NCBI GenBank assembly: GCA_021774785.1
Contig: JAJFIQ010000019.1
Coordinates: 620,001-684,000, forward strand
Source: Emcibacter sp.
GTDB lineage: Bacteria > Pseudomonadota > Alphaproteobacteria > Sphingomonadales > Emcibacteraceae
DNA length: 64,000 bases
Direction of reading: 5' to 3'
The position numbers and the translations under genes are program-made. This document shows positions 16,430-25,646 of the stretch, piece after piece. The notes under the pieces were generated by a model. That model saw only the letters and a list, made by a program, of their open reading frames with translations. It ran no database searches and was not told the DNA's origin. Position 1 is the stretch's first letter. Each line of letters starts with the position of its first letter.

Positions 16430-17464
16430 TCAACTACCCTGACCATCATTTTGATCTACCAGATCAGTGACAATTTCAAGTGCACTTTTTATAGTCTCAT
16501 CATGAATTTTAACGTATTCTTCCAATAAATATATACGCTCTTTCAGGGCTTCTACTTCTTGGTCATTCATGTGAGAGTTTTTGGACGAATATTGATTTCT
16601 GAGTGCTGGTTTCAAACCATTGATATTTTGCGATCTAGGGCCAGAGGACGCAATGTCATGCTCCATATCCTCTATTACATTTAATACGGTATTTTTATCA
16701 ATGATATCTAACTCCTCGATAGCACCAAATAATAAAATACGTGAGCATAATGTATTCAGCTTCCGCGGGACACCGTTTGTGAATTTAAATATCTCCTGAA
16801 ATGAATCCTCGGTAAAATGAGGCCTATCATTCCATCCAACTATTTTCATCCTATGGTGAATATATTCTCTTGTTTCTGCATCAGTCATGGATTGAAGGTG
16901 ATGTGTCGCAATTACCCGCTGACGAAGTTGTTCCAGTTCTGGAGCAAAGGCCCATTTATCCCTGAATTCTGGCTGTCCAATCAAAAAACTCTGAAGCAGG
17001 GCCCGGTCCCCTTCCTGAAAATTTGACAACATGCGCAGCTCCTCCAAAGCGGATATAGGAAGATTTTGCACCTCATCAATGATTAATAGGGCGCGCCGAC
17101 CACTTTTATGGTTTTGCCGAAGAAACACTTCAATTTCATTTAGAAGAACGGCCTTGTCTTTCGAATGAATATCCAATCCAAACCCGGCAGCGACCATCCG
17201 TAATATATCATCAGCATCAAGATGGGTTGTAACTATTTTCGCAGCAACATACTGATCCGTATTCAGCTCATTCAGCAAACGCTCTACTAGTGTTGTTTTA
17301 CCGGCTCCAATTTCACCCGTTACAATGATGAATCCTTCACCTTGGCTTAAACCATAGGTGAGATATGCCATTGCTTTGTGATGGGTAGAACTATCGAAAT
17401 AAAAACAGGGGTCTGGTGTTAATTGGAATGGCTTACCATTAAATTCGTAAAATTCCGTATACAT
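16430..17464 (-). CDS. XrtA-associated ExeA-like ATPase
   Basis: The 344-residue AAA ATPase opens with MYTEFYEFNGKPFQLTPDP, the start typical of ExeA/MSHA-type secretion ATPases in XrtA loci. Walker A GEIGAGKTTL is at about 50-59 and Walker B LLIIDEVQNL at 126-135. A region of helical, charged sequence near residues 300-335 (ALKERIYLLEEYVKIHDETI) looks like a coiled coil. It probably powers assembly or secretion at the inner membrane. It lies between the outer-membrane barrel and the deacetylase genes, with gaps of 5-7 bases to its neighbours if the upstream stop is counted, which indicates one operon. Confidence 0.87.
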   Translation of the reverse strand: MYTEFYEFNGKPFQLTPDPCFYFDSSTHHKAMAYLTYGLSQGEGFIIVTGEIGAGKTTLVERLLNELNTDQYVAAKIVTTHLDADDILRMVAAGFGLDIHSKDKAVLLNEIEVFLRQNHKSGRRALLIIDEVQNLPISALEELRMLSNFQEGDRALLQSFLIGQPEFRDKWAFAPELEQLRQRVIATHHLQSMTDAETREYIHHRMKIVGWNDRPHFTEDSFQEIFKFTNGVPRKLNTLCSRILLFGAIEELDIIDKNTVLNVIEDMEHDIASSGPRSQNINGLKPALRNQYSSKNSHMNDQEVEALKERIYLLEEYVKIHDETIKSALEIVTDLVDQNDGQGS

Positions 17465-17471
17465 AATTCAC

Positions 17472-18899
17472 CTAAAGTCCCGCTCTGACTGACAGTGAAA
17501 TATAGTTTGAACCACCGTTTAAATTAGTGAATCGCGTCTGGTCCCGATCGGTATGGACATACCCTAGAGTACCAAATAATGATTTTGAGATTCTGTAACT
17601 AACATTGGCTGATGCACTCCAGAACTTATCTCTAATAGAGTCATTTGAGAATTCTGATGAACTATAGGTAAAACCACTACTTATACTTAAACGCTGATTT
17701 AAGTTCCTGCTAATGGTAAAGTTACCCCCATATTCAGTTTCATCGAGCGCATTGTTATCTGACCTATTCTTTCGATGAAAGGCCGTTGCAGCGTAAGTTG
17801 TGCGCCCTCTTATTCCCTGTACAGTTAATGCCCATTCTTTTCTGCGAGTAAGGTCCCCACTAATAAACCCGCTATTCAGGGAGGGGGAATTAATTACATC
17901 AACATTATCACTAAAGACCGTTGATTGAAAAGTTTGAATTGTGTCACTAAAGGACAGATTTATACTGTCTTTGGCCGTAATCTTATAGTGTGCATTTAAG
18001 GAAAATGTATCACCATCATTTTGATTACCATATCTGAGCGAAAGCGATGTCCTTGGTCCTGGAACAAGACGAAAGCCTGCATCCCAAATAAAGCCGTTAA
18101 AGTTTACAAATGATCCTAATTCTGCTTCTCTTTCCTGATACCCGGCACTACCCAATACTGTCAGAATATGTGATAGTTGATACGAAAAATCAGCACGCAC
18201 TGTCGTCGTATCAAAATCTCTGGTATTTTCCCTGTCTTCTGTACGATATAATGCTGATAAACCCCAGTTTAACCTGGTAAAACGACTACCACTAGTTACA
18301 GAGAAACTACCTTCATGGCTCAATGAATTTCCAAAAAAAGTATTTGCCGTTGTCTGTTCAGCATCCTCTGCTTGTCGAACATGTCTCAAATCATAGCTTA
18401 GTTGTACTGTTGCCAAAGCCCCTATTCTATGCACAAGATATGGAGAGAATTGATAGGATTGGACTGTACTCCTATTATCGGTTCTACTGGCTTCCTGTGA
18501 TGAGATTGCTTGACGACGGTCTAAAAAAAGTTGGTCAATGTTAGCGCTGGCATCAACAAAAAAAGTTTCACTGATTAATTCGCTGCTCAACCTTGCTTGC
18601 AGGTTATGTCGTAATTCATGCTGATCATCATCATCACCTGGATAATAAAAATAATTAGGGGCATAATTAATTAATGTGTTTAAACGCGAACCATCTCCCG
18701 TTATCCTTATCTGAGGTGTAACTTGTGTGATAAAATCACTTTGACTACTGCTTGTATCCAGATCAACATTATCCGTATATATCTCGGCCACAGTAATAGT
18801 AGGCTCCACACGCCAGCTTGCCGCGTTTGCGCTAAATATAAAACCAGAAATAGCTACCGATGACATCAGAAGTAGCATTGATTTTTTGCAAGTATACAT
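17472..18899 (-). CDS. XrtA-associated outer-membrane beta-barrel protein (TIGR03016-like)
   Basis: This protein of about 475 residues has a signal peptide (KKSMLLLMSSVAISGFIFSANA). The rest is rich in alternating hydrophobic/polar strands and aromatic girdles, such as LNTLINYAPNYFYYPGDDDD and GTLGYVHTDRDQTRFTN. The C-terminus NYISLSVRAGL is a typical barrel end. The pattern fits the outer-membrane proteins of PEP-CTERM/XrtA exopolysaccharide loci, probably the channel for the polymer. I choose the ATG at 18899, with GGGG a few bases upstream, because the earlier in-frame start at 18953 would overlap the tyrosine kinase and spoil the signal peptide. Confidence 0.8.
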   Translation of the reverse strand: MYTCKKSMLLLMSSVAISGFIFSANAASWRVEPTITVAEIYTDNVDLDTSSSQSDFITQVTPQIRITGDGSRLNTLINYAPNYFYYPGDDDDQHELRHNLQARLSSELISETFFVDASANIDQLFLDRRQAISSQEASRTDNRSTVQSYQFSPYLVHRIGALATVQLSYDLRHVRQAEDAEQTTANTFFGNSLSHEGSFSVTSGSRFTRLNWGLSALYRTEDRENTRDFDTTTVRADFSYQLSHILTVLGSAGYQEREAELGSFVNFNGFIWDAGFRLVPGPRTSLSLRYGNQNDGDTFSLNAHYKITAKDSINLSFSDTIQTFQSTVFSDNVDVINSPSLNSGFISGDLTRRKEWALTVQGIRGRTTYAATAFHRKNRSDNNALDETEYGGNFTISRNLNQRLSISSGFTYSSSEFSNDSIRDKFWSASANVSYRISKSLFGTLGYVHTDRDQTRFTNLNGGSNYISLSVRAGL

Positions 18900-18921
18900 T
18901 CTTCCCCGCCCTCGCCTTTTG

Positions 18922-19845
18922 TCAATAATATCCATACCCATAATAAGAACCAAATCTTTTCTTACCCGCTGTAAATCTTGCCTTGTTTAAAAGCAAATTT
19001 ATATTTTTACATTTTTCAATTAACTTAAATGCATCATGTAATTCTTCTTCCCGTGTTCTTTCTGCTTCAATAACAAATAAAATTTGCCCGACATGCAAAG
19101 CCAGAACTGAGGCAGCACTACTTGCCAAAACAGGTGGAGAATCAATAATTACAATGCGATCATGATATCTTCTGGCAATTTCATCAATTATTTCACCCAT
19201 ACGTTCACTGGCAAGTAATTCTGTTGTCAGTTTATGTTTTTTACCCGCAGGCAGGATTGACAAATTAGAAATATTTGTTCTTAACAAACATTCACTAAGA
19301 TCCATATCCTTGTTTTCAATAACATCGATTAGCCCTTTATCCCCTTTAACGCCAAGTGTCCGCAGGACATCTGGCTTTGCAACGTCTGCATCCACCAGAA
19401 GAACTGTCAAGTCCCTCTCAGCAGCCATACTCAATGCCAGACTAACAGCACAAAAGGTTTTGCCTTCATTGGGTTGTGTACTGGTTACCAGTACAATATT
19501 CCCATTTTTAATAGCAGATTCACCTTTGGAAAAAGCATTCAATAACAGACTTCGCTTAACAATACGAAATTCTTCAGTCGTAAGTGAGTTCTCTATATCA
19601 TCATTGGTTTGAATATTATTCTTCATCAGAATATCAGTACTCAACTCAACTCGTGCCCTGTTTGCCACAGATTGGTTGCTGGCCTTTAAACTATTGGAAT
19701 CACCAACAGGACCCGAAAAAGTTTCTTTTCCGGAAACTGTATTATTATCCTCTGAAACAACATTATTTTTCAGTTGCTCCGCAGCGCGTTCAACCAAACT
19801 CTCACTTTTCTTTAGTTTTGCTGCTGCTTTCTCAATCAAACTCAT
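18922..19845 (-). CDS. XrtA-associated tyrosine autokinase (BY-kinase)
   Basis: The 307-residue cytoplasmic kinase of the CpsD/CapB type has a P-loop TSTQPNEGKT at 121-130 and Walker A' VLLVDADVAKPDV from 148. A later Walker B-like strand is IVIIDSPPVL. The C-terminal tail GSYYGYGYY supplies five tyrosines for autophosphorylation. The N-terminal ~90 residues are a charged linker. BY-kinases pair with a Wzz-type chain-length protein and cycle phosphorylation during polymer export; that partner is the gene just upstream. The stop lies 22 bases before the chosen barrel start. Confidence 0.87.
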   Translation of the reverse strand: MSLIEKAAAKLKKSESLVERAAEQLKNNVVSEDNNTVSGKETFSGPVGDSNSLKASNQSVANRARVELSTDILMKNNIQTNDDIENSLTTEEFRIVKRSLLLNAFSKGESAIKNGNIVLVTSTQPNEGKTFCAVSLALSMAAERDLTVLLVDADVAKPDVLRTLGVKGDKGLIDVIENKDMDLSECLLRTNISNLSILPAGKKHKLTTELLASERMGEIIDEIARRYHDRIVIIDSPPVLASSAASVLALHVGQILFVIEAERTREEELHDAFKLIEKCKNINLLLNKARFTAGKKRFGSYYGYGYY

Positions 19846-19873
19846 TATTTTTTACCTTTGAACTAAGTTCAAT

Positions 19874-21460
19874 TTAAACCGATACAGAGTGCATTATACT
19901 CATCACCAAATATACGCTGATGCTGGAAACAAAAAGACCTGCCATCATGATTGAAAACATAATTAACTTCTTCTTCCTGATTACCAATTCTTCTGCTGAC
20001 AGAAGAACAGAAATACGTCCAAGTACAGGATAAGGAAATGCATCCCTTAGCTTCTTTTCCGTTGAATATGTGGAATGCATTTGACTAATGATATACGCGA
20101 TAAACACACCAGCACCTAATCCAACTGCCAATACACCGATCACCAATAATATACGATTTGGACTGGAAGGTTCCCTAGCTTCCTGTGGTGGGTCAATGAC
20201 CCGAAACCGTACACGGTCTGTATTAGTCTCCAAATCAGACGAAATTTTTGCAGATTCACGTTTAACCAGCATTTGATCATAATTCGTTTTAAGAACATTA
20301 TAATCACGATTAAGTCGTATAAGTTCTGCTTCAACTTCGGGAATTCTGTGGGCCATCGCCTGAAGATTTTCAGTCACCTTTTCTTTGGCGCGCAACCGTG
20401 ACTGCTGACTGGCTATTTCGCTTTCCAAATCGAATAATCTAAGGCTCAACTGGTCATAAACCGGGTTGGGCATTACCCCACCTGTAGATTGCAATGCTTT
20501 TGTATCATTGCTCTCAAGAGCTTTATTAAATTTTTCCTGTTCTTTTTCATGCTTTACTTTAAGGGATTCAATTTGGTTCAGAACAATTCGAATATCTGGA
20601 TGCAGGTCTTTATACCCACGAGCGTAAAGCTCATCCAAACGGGATTCTAAAATATTAATCCTTCCCTGCAGGGCTGAAACAGAAGAAGAAGAACCACCAC
20701 CACGCAACGTCGGACCGGTCCCCATAGACGGAATATAAGAAGGAATATTAGCCAAATTTTCCTTTAGTTGTCTTTCACGGTTTTTATACTCAAGCAGTGA
20801 TTGTTTGGCTGTAGCAACTTCTGAAATACTCAATTGGAGTTTCTCAAAGTAAGATTTATCAGATAGGAAAGCCATATTTTTTTGCCGAAACTCTGTCGCA
20901 CGCTGTTCTGAAATTTCTAACTGCTCTTCATATTCACGAATTTGATCTTCAATAAATCTAACGGCTGACGTTAAATCTTTCCTATTTTGACCAAGGTTTT
21001 CTTCCATGAATATATTTAATAGTGACTGCACAACCATTTTGGCTATTGCCGGGTCGACATTATTGTATGCAATTGTGAAAAGATTAGCAGCCTGAATATT
21101 GATGCTAATCTCCCCCATAATCTCATTTATCTTTTCTTCCATTTCCTCATCATTATTTATAAGGAGGTCCTGATCCGTCATTCTGATTATTTTTTCAATA
21201 TTCGGGCGACTGATCAGGGTCTGGCGCATTAAGGCAACTTGGTTATAGATATTATTCTGCACTGCCATTTTACCGAGCAAAGGCTTAAGAAAAGTTTCTG
21301 CATCAACTTGAATACGGGCTTCCGATTCATAGACATTCGGAATTTGGGCGACAAAAACCCAACCTATGACGCAAATAACCCATGCAATGGAAATAGCGAC
21401 TATACGCTGTCTCCAAACGCCATATAATATCGAGATAAGTTGTTGATATACCTCGTTCAT
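19874..21460 (-). CDS. XrtA-system polysaccharide chain-length determinant (Wzz-like)
   Basis: The 528-residue inner-membrane protein has a first helix at about 17-36 (RIVAISIAWVICVIGWVFVA), a Wzz-type domain and a long periplasmic coiled-coil region (about 170-400). A second helix lies at about 430-455 (GVLAVGLGAGVFIAYII) and a further hydrophobic segment at the C-terminus. The motif IDPPQEAREPSSPNR before the second helix is the proline-rich signature of polysaccharide co-polymerases. It sets polymer length and activates the BY-kinase. It lies 118 bases downstream of the export lipoprotein gene, separated by a hairpin, and 28 bases before the kinase gene. Confidence 0.87.
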   Translation of the reverse strand: MNEVYQQLISILYGVWRQRIVAISIAWVICVIGWVFVAQIPNVYESEARIQVDAETFLKPLLGKMAVQNNIYNQVALMRQTLISRPNIEKIIRMTDQDLLINNDEEMEEKINEIMGEISINIQAANLFTIAYNNVDPAIAKMVVQSLLNIFMEENLGQNRKDLTSAVRFIEDQIREYEEQLEISEQRATEFRQKNMAFLSDKSYFEKLQLSISEVATAKQSLLEYKNRERQLKENLANIPSYIPSMGTGPTLRGGGSSSSVSALQGRINILESRLDELYARGYKDLHPDIRIVLNQIESLKVKHEKEQEKFNKALESNDTKALQSTGGVMPNPVYDQLSLRLFDLESEIASQQSRLRAKEKVTENLQAMAHRIPEVEAELIRLNRDYNVLKTNYDQMLVKRESAKISSDLETNTDRVRFRVIDPPQEAREPSSPNRILLVIGVLAVGLGAGVFIAYIISQMHSTYSTEKKLRDAFPYPVLGRISVLLSAEELVIRKKKLIMFSIMMAGLFVSSISVYLVMSIMHSVSV

Positions 21461-21531
21461 AACTTAGTTCCTGATATTCAAATTATTATTTTTATTAGCT
21501 ATATTTACAGCTACAGTTACAAAAATTGAAA

Positions 21532-21563
21532 TGGCCAACAGCTTTTCATTTAACTATTGGCCA
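21532..21563 (-). terminator. Hairpin between export lipoprotein and chain-length genes
   Basis: TGGCCAACAG and CTATTGGCCA form a 10-base stem with one G-T wobble and a 12-base loop. A T-rich stretch (TTTCAATTTTTG) follows on the minus strand. It lies just after the stop of the export gene. It looks like a weak intrinsic terminator or attenuator that would lower expression of the downstream genes relative to the lipoprotein. Confidence 0.45.
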
Positions 21564-21578
21564 CTCCGGCCCTATAGC

Positions 21579-22253
21579 TCAAAAGAAGCTTTCTGGAATG
21601 ATAATCACATCACCAGGGTTAATTTTTACATTAGCACTAACATCGCCGTCTCTAATCAGGTCATCAATGCGCAGGCCATATTCTCTTTGAACGCCACCTT
21701 CAATACGGGCTAACGTTGCGCGATTACCAGCCGCAAATTCAGTTACGCCACCAACGGTGATCATAACGTCCAAAAGTGTCATATTTGCCCGAAAGGAAAT
21801 GGCCTGTGGTTCTGTTGCAGAACCCACTACCCTAACTTGCTGAGCAAATGGCCCCTGAAAACCTGAAACTATAACGGTAACAATCGGTCCTTGGATATAT
21901 TCAGATAATTTCTTTTCAATATCACGGGCCAACTGTGTTGGTGTCCGTCCCGTTGCCGTCATATCGTCAATGAGCGGTACAGAAAATCTGCCATCAGGGC
22001 GTACGGTGACTGATGTGGTCAATTCTGGATTACGCCATACAAATATTTGCAAACTGTCCAGTGGACCAACAATATATTGCGGCCCTGGTCCCTCTTCAGC
22101 TGGCACAAACTGTGCTGATGGTAAAGTGTTTTTACTGCTGTTTTCACAGCTCGCTAAGAATACAGCACATATTAAAATGATACTGTATTTGATACCTTGA
22201 GAAATAATCCCGGGTTTGAAATTGTTATTAATCACTGCATATTTCCCTTCCAT
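21579..22253 (-). CDS. XrtA-system polysaccharide export lipoprotein (Wza-like)
   Basis: The 224-residue lipoprotein has an N-terminal hydrophobic stretch ending in a lipobox L-A-S-C (lipidated C36). It is followed by the polysaccharide export domain (QYIVGPLDSLQIFVWRNPELTTSVTVRPDGRFSVPLIDDMTA, quoted in part) and a SLBB-type segment (ISFRANMTLLDVMITVGGVTEFAAGNRATLARI). It would form the periplasmic and outer-membrane exit ring for the polymer, together with the barrel protein. It is the first gene of the minus arm that runs to xrtA. The upstream 258 bases to the asparagine-synthase-like gene should hold the promoter. Confidence 0.87.
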   Translation of the reverse strand: MEGKYAVINNNFKPGIISQGIKYSIILICAVFLASCENSSKNTLPSAQFVPAEEGPGPQYIVGPLDSLQIFVWRNPELTTSVTVRPDGRFSVPLIDDMTATGRTPTQLARDIEKKLSEYIQGPIVTVIVSGFQGPFAQQVRVVGSATEPQAISFRANMTLLDVMITVGGVTEFAAGNRATLARIEGGVQREYGLRIDDLIRDGDVSANVKINPGDVIIIPESFF

Positions 22254-22511
22254 TATATTTCATAACCTGTCCTAATCCTACTCATTATGTTAAGACTTAC
22301 TTCGCTATCTACTATATGAGTAGTTTGAATAGGTTAAATTAGTACAAATAAATAATATTTTTTCTACTAACACTATGTGTTAACAGAATTACTACCAAAC
22401 CGCTATTTTAAAAGAATATTTCACTACATTATAGTGAAAAACAATAAACATTACAAACATTAGAATATTACCTGACCCGCAAACATATGATCCCACTTAT
22501 TACATTGGGTT
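22254..22511. promoter_or_regulatory. 258-base A+T-rich gap before the export operon
   Basis: No ORF of useful size is present. The region lies between the end of the asparagine-synthase-like gene and the start of the export lipoprotein gene, both on the minus strand, and presumably carries the operon promoter. A short dyad CTACT-N5-AGTAG lies at about 22312-22326. I see no confident -35/-10 pair and no sigma-54 site. Confidence 0.3.
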
Positions 22512-24380
22512 TTAGCCGGAAATATGTTTCTTGAACCACATTTCTAACATTGCTACATCCCAGCTAAAGCCCCCTATTCCGGAACTATCCGGCTTACCTA
22601 TTGATGTGATAATTTCATCAATAAAACGGTCCTTCAAAAAGCCTCTTTTTCGAAAATCTGAAAGATTATCTGTGACCTGTTCGTATATCTTTTTATCTTT
22701 ACAAATCCAGGATGTAAAAGGTAATCCAAAACCATGTTTTGTCTTATTAATCACCTCTGACGGCAAAAAATCCTTTAAAGAATATTTAAAAAAGTATCTT
22801 AATTTATCATCTTTGAGCAAAATATCCGTCGGAACCGATGCTGCGAAGTCAACCATTTCTGATTCTAAAAATGGATATTCCACATTAACGCCCGCCAAAT
22901 CACACATTACATTTACTTTTCGCAAATCGTTATCTGCCAATGTAATTTGCAAATCCAGATGCATCATCCGTTGAACCATCTGACTTTCATCATAATGATA
23001 ATATTTCTTCCGCATAATATCGAGAGGCGCATCGGGGTCAATTTCCCCAACCGCATCAGGCGTAAAAATATTCCCCGGCATCTGATCAAAGAAATATTCA
23101 TAAGAATATAAGCGGTCCGGCATAGGAATGGCATAGCGTTTTGAAAGATTTCGCGCTTTTGAAACCACTGGTACTTTGTTCAGTCCAGGAATAGAAAAAA
23201 ATGGCTCCATCAGTCCTTTTCTCAAAATTTTGGGAATAAGGCTGTACTTCTCTATGGTTTGCATGGAAATATATCGTTCATTTCCAGCAAATAACTCGTC
23301 CCCACCATCTCCTGCCAGCAATAGGTCTATGCCTTGTTCTTTTGCCATTTTTGCACAGTAATATGCGGGTACGGCAGAAGTGTTTCCAAATGGTTCATCA
23401 TAGATTTCTGCGATTTTCTCCTGAATAGAGGTCGCATCATCGGGCACAACAAAATACTCATTATGATCAGTATTAAAATGATTTGCTGCAATTCTCGCAA
23501 ATTCACTCTCGTCATATTTTGGGTCATCAAAGCCAATGGTAAAGGTTTTCCCCTTGCCATTATGCTTCATCATCAGACCCGCAACCGTACTACTATCAAG
23601 CCCCCCACTCAGAAAGGCTCCAACGGCATTGGTATTAGCTCCGTCTATCACTGAGCAAAAACTTTTGTCGAGCTGATCTCTTAACAGGGCTGACCATTCC
23701 TCAATATTACCCTTCTTCTCTGTCGTATAAGGCATTTCCCAATAATAGCCGGTAGACAACTTACCGTCCTGAAAATGAGCAAATTGCGCAGACTCTAATT
23801 TGGATATTTCATCAAAAATGGTCGTCGGAGCCGGAACGACAAAGAAATACAAATAATTATAGATATTTTGCGGTTTGACGTTAGCTGCAAAATCGGGAAA
23901 AGCCCGGACACCACCTGTGACTGAGGAAAAAACAAATTCATTATTCTTGCCAAGACCATAACACATGGGATAAACGCCCATACGGTCAATAGCTATAAGG
24001 GCCATTTTACGTTTTGGTGACACCAATGCTATGGCCCAAGTCCCCTGCATGACATTTAACACTTTACTGTTATATCGTTTATACCCCTCAATCAGAGCAT
24101 GGCCATCACCCTTTTCCTGTGCCATTGTCTTTAGCATTGGGTTTTTCCAGATTACCTTACCACAAATGGATGCCCGATAATCATCATCTTCCGCAAGATC
24201 ATTAGCATCATAACGAGATACTATCGCCAACGCCCCAAAGGGCGTGGAATTTTTTTTCATCTTTTGTAGTATATGGTGATCATGATCGCCTCTGGATAGA
24301 CGATTTGCCATTTTGGTAATAATTTCATCTGGTGCCAGATTTTTGTCAAGCTCCCCAACCCATCCACTAATTCCGGTCAT
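22512..24380 (-). CDS. Asparagine-synthase-like amidotransferase lacking the glutaminase cysteine
   Basis: The 622-residue protein has the two-domain build of class II asparagine synthases. An N-terminal glutaminase-like domain (about 1-200) is followed by an ATP-pyrophosphatase domain with P-loop SGGLDSS (258-264) and LLAGDGGDELFAGNERY. Related enzymes accompany exosortase A loci. The N-terminus is MTGISGWVG rather than MCGI, so the catalytic Cys2 is Thr2, and the usual R-G-P-D motif reads RGDHD. Glutamine hydrolysis is therefore doubtful. The synthetase half looks intact, so it may use ammonia or another amine, as beta-lactam synthetase does. It lies 21 bases after the PLP decarboxylase gene and is the last gene of its arm. 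Confidence 0.78.
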   Translation of the reverse strand: MTGISGWVGELDKNLAPDEIITKMANRLSRGDHDHHILQKMKKNSTPFGALAIVSRYDANDLAEDDDYRASICGKVIWKNPMLKTMAQEKGDGHALIEGYKRYNSKVLNVMQGTWAIALVSPKRKMALIAIDRMGVYPMCYGLGKNNEFVFSSVTGGVRAFPDFAANVKPQNIYNYLYFFVVPAPTTIFDEISKLESAQFAHFQDGKLSTGYYWEMPYTTEKKGNIEEWSALLRDQLDKSFCSVIDGANTNAVGAFLSGGLDSSTVAGLMMKHNGKGKTFTIGFDDPKYDESEFARIAANHFNTDHNEYFVVPDDATSIQEKIAEIYDEPFGNTSAVPAYYCAKMAKEQGIDLLLAGDGGDELFAGNERYISMQTIEKYSLIPKILRKGLMEPFFSIPGLNKVPVVSKARNLSKRYAIPMPDRLYSYEYFFDQMPGNIFTPDAVGEIDPDAPLDIMRKKYYHYDESQMVQRMMHLDLQITLADNDLRKVNVMCDLAGVNVEYPFLESEMVDFAASVPTDILLKDDKLRYFFKYSLKDFLPSEVINKTKHGFGLPFTSWICKDKKIYEQVTDNLSDFRKRGFLKDRFIDEIITSIGKPDSSGIGGFSWDVAMLEMWFKKHISG

Positions 24381-24401
24381 ATAAACTACTTTCCCGTTCC
24401 G

Positions 24402-25646
24402 TTACACCAGCACTTCATAGGGTGCAGGATGTCCTAAAAATGCTGTTGGGCTTGCTGATAAACCATAAGCACCAGATTGAAACAATACGACATAGTCACC
24501 AATTTCAGCCTGCGGTAAATTCATTTTATCCCCTAACCGATCCAGTGGGGTGCATAGACAGCCGACAATATTGACTTTTTCTTTTTCTGATATGTCCATT
24601 CGGTTTGCAATGGCCACGGGATAATTTTTACGGATGAGTTGGCCAAAATTACCTGATGCCGCAAGATGATGATGCATCCCACCATCAGTAATAAGATAGA
24701 CTTCTCCACGAGATGTTTTTTTATCAATGACCTTTGTCACATAAACACCAGATTCACCGACCATATAACGTCCTAACTCAAGGACAACTTCAGTATCTGG
24801 CAGCTCATTTTGAAATTTTTGTAATAATTTGGATAGGCCATTGCCCAGAATCTGCAAACTCAATGGTTTGTCACCGGGAAAATACGGAATTCCAAAACCG
24901 CCACCTATATTAACTTTTTTCGGCATATTTGGTGCATGTTTGGACAAGGATAGCACAAGATTCAGGGCTTTTTCCTGTGTTTCCAGCAAGCTACTTTCAT
25001 TCAGGTTTTGTGATCCGCTAAATATATGGAACCCGATAAAATCCAAATCCAGTTTGGCAACTCGCTTCAACATTGCAGGGACTTCTTCGCTATCAACACC
25101 AAACTGCTGGGGGCCACCGCCCATTTTCATGCCGGATGATTTCAATTCAAAATCTGGATTCACCCGAATGGCAACCTTGGCTACAATATCTTGTTCTTTG
25201 GAGATTCGGGCAATATTCTCCATCTCCGCAAAAGATTCCATATTAATCAGTACACCTGCGGCAATTGCCTGTGACAATTCTTGTGAAGTTTTTCCCGGAC
25301 CCGCAAAACTAATCAACGCAGGGTCCATACCCGTATCCAGCGCAATAGCCATTTCCCCGGCAGAGGCCAAATCCAAACCATCTACAATATGGCTCATATG
25401 ATGAACCACAGCTGGCATTGGGTTGGCTTTCATGGCAAAATGTAATTTCACTTGCGGTGGCAGATATTTTCGCATTTCTGCTATCCGTTCCGAAATCAAG
25501 GCCCTATCATAGGCATAAAAAGGTGTGGAACCCACACGGTCTGCTAATTGGCTGATCTTGATACCACCAACAGTCAGCTCCCCATCCTTGGCCGGAAAGC
25601 CATGAGTAGCTACGTGTTCGGGCTTTTTCTTTTCCATCTTTGTCAT
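24402..25646 (-). CDS. PLP-dependent decarboxylase, exosortase A associated (LysA/ODC fold)
   Basis: The 414-residue protein is a fold-type III PLP enzyme. The cofactor lysine is K73 in LHFAMKANPMPAV, the glycine loop is NIGGGFGIPYFPGD, the phosphate-binding region is ELGRYMVGESGVYVTKV, and near the end VVLFQSGAYGLSASPTAFLGHP carries the dimer-interface motif. Such proteins decarboxylate diaminopimelate, ornithine, lysine or similar acids; this subgroup is linked to exosortase A loci and its substrate is not known. Its start overlaps the acyl ligase stop by four bases. I infer that it supplies an amine to the ligase/ACP module. Confidence 0.87.
   Translation of the reverse strand: MTKMEKKKPEHVATHGFPAKDGELTVGGIKISQLADRVGSTPFYAYDRALISERIAEMRKYLPPQVKLHFAMKANPMPAVVHHMSHIVDGLDLASAGEMAIALDTGMDPALISFAGPGKTSQELSQAIAAGVLINMESFAEMENIARISKEQDIVAKVAIRVNPDFELKSSGMKMGGGPQQFGVDSEEVPAMLKRVAKLDLDFIGFHIFSGSQNLNESSLLETQEKALNLVLSLSKHAPNMPKKVNIGGGFGIPYFPGDKPLSLQILGNGLSKLLQKFQNELPDTEVVLELGRYMVGESGVYVTKVIDKKTSRGEVYLITDGGMHHHLAASGNFGQLIRKNYPVAIANRMDISEKEKVNIVGCLCTPLDRLGDKMNLPQAEIGDYVVLFQSGAYGLSASPTAFLGHPAPYEVLV

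Noticed and set aside
24829-25401. A 190-codon plus-strand frame opposite the PLP decarboxylase
   Set aside because: It is antisense to a well-supported enzyme gene and shows no protein pattern.
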